From Flavobacterium sp. MDT1-60 (GTDB lineage: Bacteria > Bacteroidota > Bacteroidia > Flavobacteriales > Flavobacteriaceae): a DNA stretch of 64,000 nucleotides. Positions 60,810 to 64,000 of the stretch are shown piece after piece. A program made the position numbers and the translations under genes. Position 1 is the first letter of the stretch, and every line of letters starts with the position of its first letter. The notes under the pieces were generated by a model. It made no database searches, was not told the origin of the DNA, and saw only the letters and a program-made list of their open reading frames with translations. The DNA lies in assembly GCF_014844035.1 (NCBI RefSeq), contig NZ_CP062159.1, positions 2,108,001 through 2,172,000 of the forward strand, read 5' to 3'.

Positions 60810-63800
60810 TTAGTTTTTCTCAATCCATTTTCTGGCGTTAACAAAAGCTTCATGCCAAGGTGAAACCTCGTCGTTTCTGTCTTTTGGATAATGTGCCCAG
60901 TTCCATTGGAAAGTCGAACGCTCAATATGAGGCATCATAACCAAATGTCTTCCTGTTTTATCGCACATCATGGCAGTGTTATAATCAGATCCGTTAGGGT
61001 TTGCTGGATAGCCTTCGTAAGCATATTTAGAAACAATGTTGTAGTTTTCTTCCGGTAATGGTAATTTGAATTTTCCTTCTCCGTGAGAAACCCAAACTCC
61101 TAAAGTACTTCCGGCTAAACTAGATAACATAACTGAATTATTCTCTTGTACTTTTACAGAAGTAAAAATACTTTCATGTTTGTTACTTTCGTTATGTAGC
61201 ATTTTTCCGTGTACTTCATGCTCCGGATTAATTACTTCCAATTCCATGAATAATTGACAACCGTTACAGATTCCCACAGATAAAGTATCTTCTCTTTTAA
61301 AGAATTTATCCAACGCTGTTTTTGCTTTTTCGTTGTATAAGAAAGCTCCGGCCCAACCTTTAGCAGAACCTAAAACGTCTGAGTTAGAGAATCCTCCAAC
61401 AGCTCCAATAAACTGAATATCCTCAAGAGTTTCACGACCAGAAATTAAATCGGTCATGTGAACGTCTTTACATCAAATCCGGCTAGGTACATAGCATTTG
61501 CCATTTCTCTCTCAGAATTACTTCCTTTTTCACGAATAATAGCCGCTTTTGGTTTTGGTTTCGAAGCGTCGATTACTGGTTTTTTTCCTGTAAAGTGCGC
61601 TGGGAAAGTATAATTTAAAACCTGATTTTTATAATTTTCAAAACGTGCCTGAGCTCTTCCGTTTTTAGATTGTTTTTGATCTAATAAATAAGAAGTTTCA
61701 AACCAAATGTCTCTGTACTTCGCAATATCCAAATTATAAATTCCAAATTCCAAACTTGCAGTTTCCTGAACTGTTCCTAATTTGAAGAATTCGATATTGT
61801 TTGCTTTTAATTTAGCTTCAACTACTGAATCAGATTTAGCCTGGAAAACGATTCCGATGTTTTCAGCGAAAAGGATTTTCAATAGGTCTTTTTCTGCGAA
61901 TCCCGAAGCTTCGGGACTAAAATCAATTTTAGCTCCCAAATTAACATCAGCAAAACACAATTCTAATAAAGTAGTAATCAATCCACCGCTTCCGATATCG
62001 TGACCTGCTAAAATTTGGCTTTCGCCGATTAATTCCTGAATCGTATTAAAAGCATTTTTGAAGAAGGAAGCATCTTTTATAGTAGAAGTTTCGTTTCCGA
62101 TTGTATTTCTGATTTGTGCAAAAGATGAACCTCCTAATTTGAAATCATCCTGAGACAAATTGATATAATAAATTGAGTCTCCGTTTTTTTGTAAAACAGG
62201 TTCTACAACTTTTCTGATATCAGTACAGTTTCCTCCAGCAGAAATAATAACCGTTCCCGGTGCAATTACTTCGTCATTTGGATATTTTTGTTTCATTGAA
62301 AGTGAATCTTTTCCTGTCGGAATATTGATTCCCAATTCAATTGCAAATTCTGAACAACCTTCAACAGCAGCGTACAGACGAGCGTCTTCACCTTCGTTTT
62401 TACAAGCCCACATCCAGTTGGCAGATAATGAAATTCCTTTTAATCCGTCTTTAATCGGAGCCCAGATAATGTTGGACAACGATTCTGCAATAGCATTTCT
62501 GCTTCCTGCAACCGGATCAATCAAAGCCGCAATAGGAGCGTGGCCAATAGAAGTGGCGATTCCTTCTTTTCCTAAATAATCTAAAGCCATAACGCCAACA
62601 TTATTCAAAGGCAATTGCAAAGGTCCTGCACATTGTTGTTTCGCTACTTTACCACCAACACAACGGTCCACTTTGTTTGTTAACCAGTCTTTTGAGGCAA
62701 CAGCTTCTAAACGTAAAACATCTTTTAAATAGCTTTCAAAATGGGCGCCGTCATAAGCAACATCCGCATATTTTCTGTCGATAGTTTTATCGGTCATAAC
62801 CGTTTTTGGAGAACTTCCGAAGAAATCTTCCAAAGCATAATCCATCGGTTTTGAACCATTTGATTTTGATTCAAATGTAAAACGGTGATCGTTAGTTACA
62901 TCTCCAACCTGATACATTGGCGAACGCTCTCTGTCGGCAATTCGTTGTAAAATAGCAATGTCTTTTTGACCAATAACCAATCCCATTCTTTCCTGAGATT
63001 CATTACCAATAATTTCTTTTGCAGAAAGTGTTGGATCTCCAACCGGTAATTTATCCAAATCGATTAAACCTCCCGTTTCTTCCACTAATTCAGAAAGACA
63101 GTTTAAGTGCCCTCCAGCTCCGTGATCGTGAATCGAAACAATTGGGTTATTGTCGCTTTCTACCAAACCACGAATGGCGTTGGCAGCACGTTTTTGCATT
63201 TCAGGGTTGGAACGCTGAATGGCATTTAATTCGATTCCTGAACCAAAAGCTCCTGTATCTGCAGAAGAAACTGCAGCACCACCCATTCCGATTCTATAAT
63301 TTTCTCCTCCAAGAATTACGATTTTATCGCCTTCTTGTGGTTTCTTTTTGATTGCCTGATCTAATTTTCCGTAACCAATTCCGCCCGCTTGCATGATTAC
63401 TTTATCGTAACCAATTTTGCGATCGTTTTCTGAATGTTCGAAAGTTAAAACCGAACCTGTAATTAACGGTTGACCAAATTTATTTCCGAAATCAGAAGCT
63501 CCGTTGGATGCTTTGATCAAAATATCCATTGGAGTTTGGTACAGCCATTTTCTTTCTTCCATTGCGTTTTCCCAAGTCCTGTCATCCTGAGCGGAGTCGA
63601 AGGATTTCAAACGAGAATAGGAAGTCATATAAACTGCTGTTCCTGCCAATGGCAAAGAACCCTGTCCACCGGCTAAACGGTCACGAATTTCTCCTCCTGA
63701 ACCTGTTGCAGCCCCATTGAAAGGCTCTACAGTGGTTGGGAAATTGTGTGTTTCTGCTTTTAAAGATAAAACTGAATCAAATTCTTTTATCTCGTAATAA

Positions 63801-64000
63801 TCTGGTTTGTCAGCTGTTTTTGGTGCAAACTGCTGCACTTTTGGTCCTTTTACAAAAGCAACGTTGTCTTTGTAAGCAGATACGATATCGTTAGGATTTT
63901 CCTGTGATGTTTTTTTGATTAATTTGAAAAGAGAAATTTCTTTTTCTTCGCCATCGATTACAAAAGTTCCGTTGAAAATTTTGTGACGACAGTGTTCTGA
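60810..64000 (-). pseudogene. purL: Phosphoribosylformylglycinamidine synthase, split by a one-base deletion (5' end outside)
   Basis: PurL converts FGAR to FGAM with glutamine in purine synthesis; the single-chain form is ~1,220 residues. The frame is open from the right edge to TGA at 61454-61456 (GFDVKTFT-stop) and then resumes as MTDLISGRETLEDIQ (60810-61457). The C-terminal glutaminase part keeps its nucleophile (VGICNGCQ) and His-Glu (MPHIERS). Restoring one A in the AAA at 61467-61469 (minus strand) gives GFDVKDVHMTDLIS, the expected join. So the gene is frameshifted: a mutation or a homopolymer sequencing error. It also contains a dispersed repeat at 63578-63608. Confidence 0.88.
63578..63608 (+). 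repeat. Dispersed TGTCATCCTGAGCGGAGTCG repeat inside purL
   Basis: TGTCATCCTGAGCGGAGTCG (63580-63599) is the reversed counterpart of the intergenic repeat at 53206-53225, with only a few differences. It lies in the coding strand of purL in a surface segment and is translated, in frame, as SFDSAQDDR. Relatives at this place are expected to read about TSYPRTEEGRKWEE; the extra residues fit an insertion. The frame is preserved around it. Confidence 0.7.

Noticed and set aside
61454..61470. Programmed frameshift in purL
   Set aside because: The run is only AAA with no stimulatory element that I can see; a plain deletion or a sequencing error is simpler. Kept as a distant alternative.

Overview
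The window looks like chromosomal DNA from a Flavobacterium-type Bacteroidota. It is strongly AT-rich and genes start without Shine-Dalgarno sequences. Several promoters fit the Bacteroidota pattern TTG / TAnnTTTG. There are two CarboxypepD-reg/plug outer-membrane barrels, many SPII lipoproteins, and a tmRNA whose tag reads GENNYALAA. Most genes are ordinary housekeeping genes.

Layout. 1-6.6 kb: the end of an unknown protein, a repeat-made intergenic region, an ankyrin lipoprotein, tmRNA (ssrA), a serine hydrolase, an AlaDH-like oxidoreductase and fumarase (fumC). 6.7-16 kb: a structured RNA-like repeat, a TonB-type barrel, an ArsC-family protein, a CPBP protease, menE, an rRNA m5C methyltransferase and kup. 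16-24.6 kb: a low-complexity RGG-tailed secreted protein, a BNR propeller, an ECF sigma factor module (sigma, membrane protein, periplasmic protein), an SRPBCC/GyrI protein, a MazG-like protein, ilvE and mnmD. 24.6-34.9 kb: divergent oxyR and dps, a SulP transporter plus beta-carbonic anhydrase, a LETM1-related protein, a Cu/Zn SOD lipoprotein, a run of small envelope proteins and a GH18 enzyme. 35-41.7 kb: a fatty-acid beta-oxidation operon (MarR regulator, fadN-like, fadA-like, fadE-like) with a four-helix-bundle protein gene inside it. 42-47 kb: a WYL regulator, a repeat-dense region of about 0.9 kb, an HD phosphohydrolase divergent from rtcB, and a membrane protein.

The clearest accessory system is at 47.3-51.3 kb. 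An OLD-family ATPase/TOPRIM nuclease and a UvrD-like helicase (Gabija / class 2 OLD type) overlap in one operon. A 71-residue protein of unknown function follows, coupled to the helicase by an ATGA overlap. The island is closed by a terminator shared with a convergent XRE regulator. Downstream (52.9-55.1 kb) lie two short possible transcripts with their own terminators, two overlapping unknown genes and a DEDDh exonuclease. Then come a fadD-type ligase, a second outer-membrane barrel, a Trp/Pro-rich small membrane protein and purL.

purL is cut by an apparent one-base deletion in an A-run. It also carries an in-frame copy of a dispersed intergenic repeat. Other noteworthy structure: three tandem 176-bp hairpin units with a compensatory base change, two divergent copies of a structured RNA-like element, and a two-copy inverted repeat near the left end. 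Several gene starts would be called too far upstream because dispersed repeats extend the reading frames; corrected starts are given.
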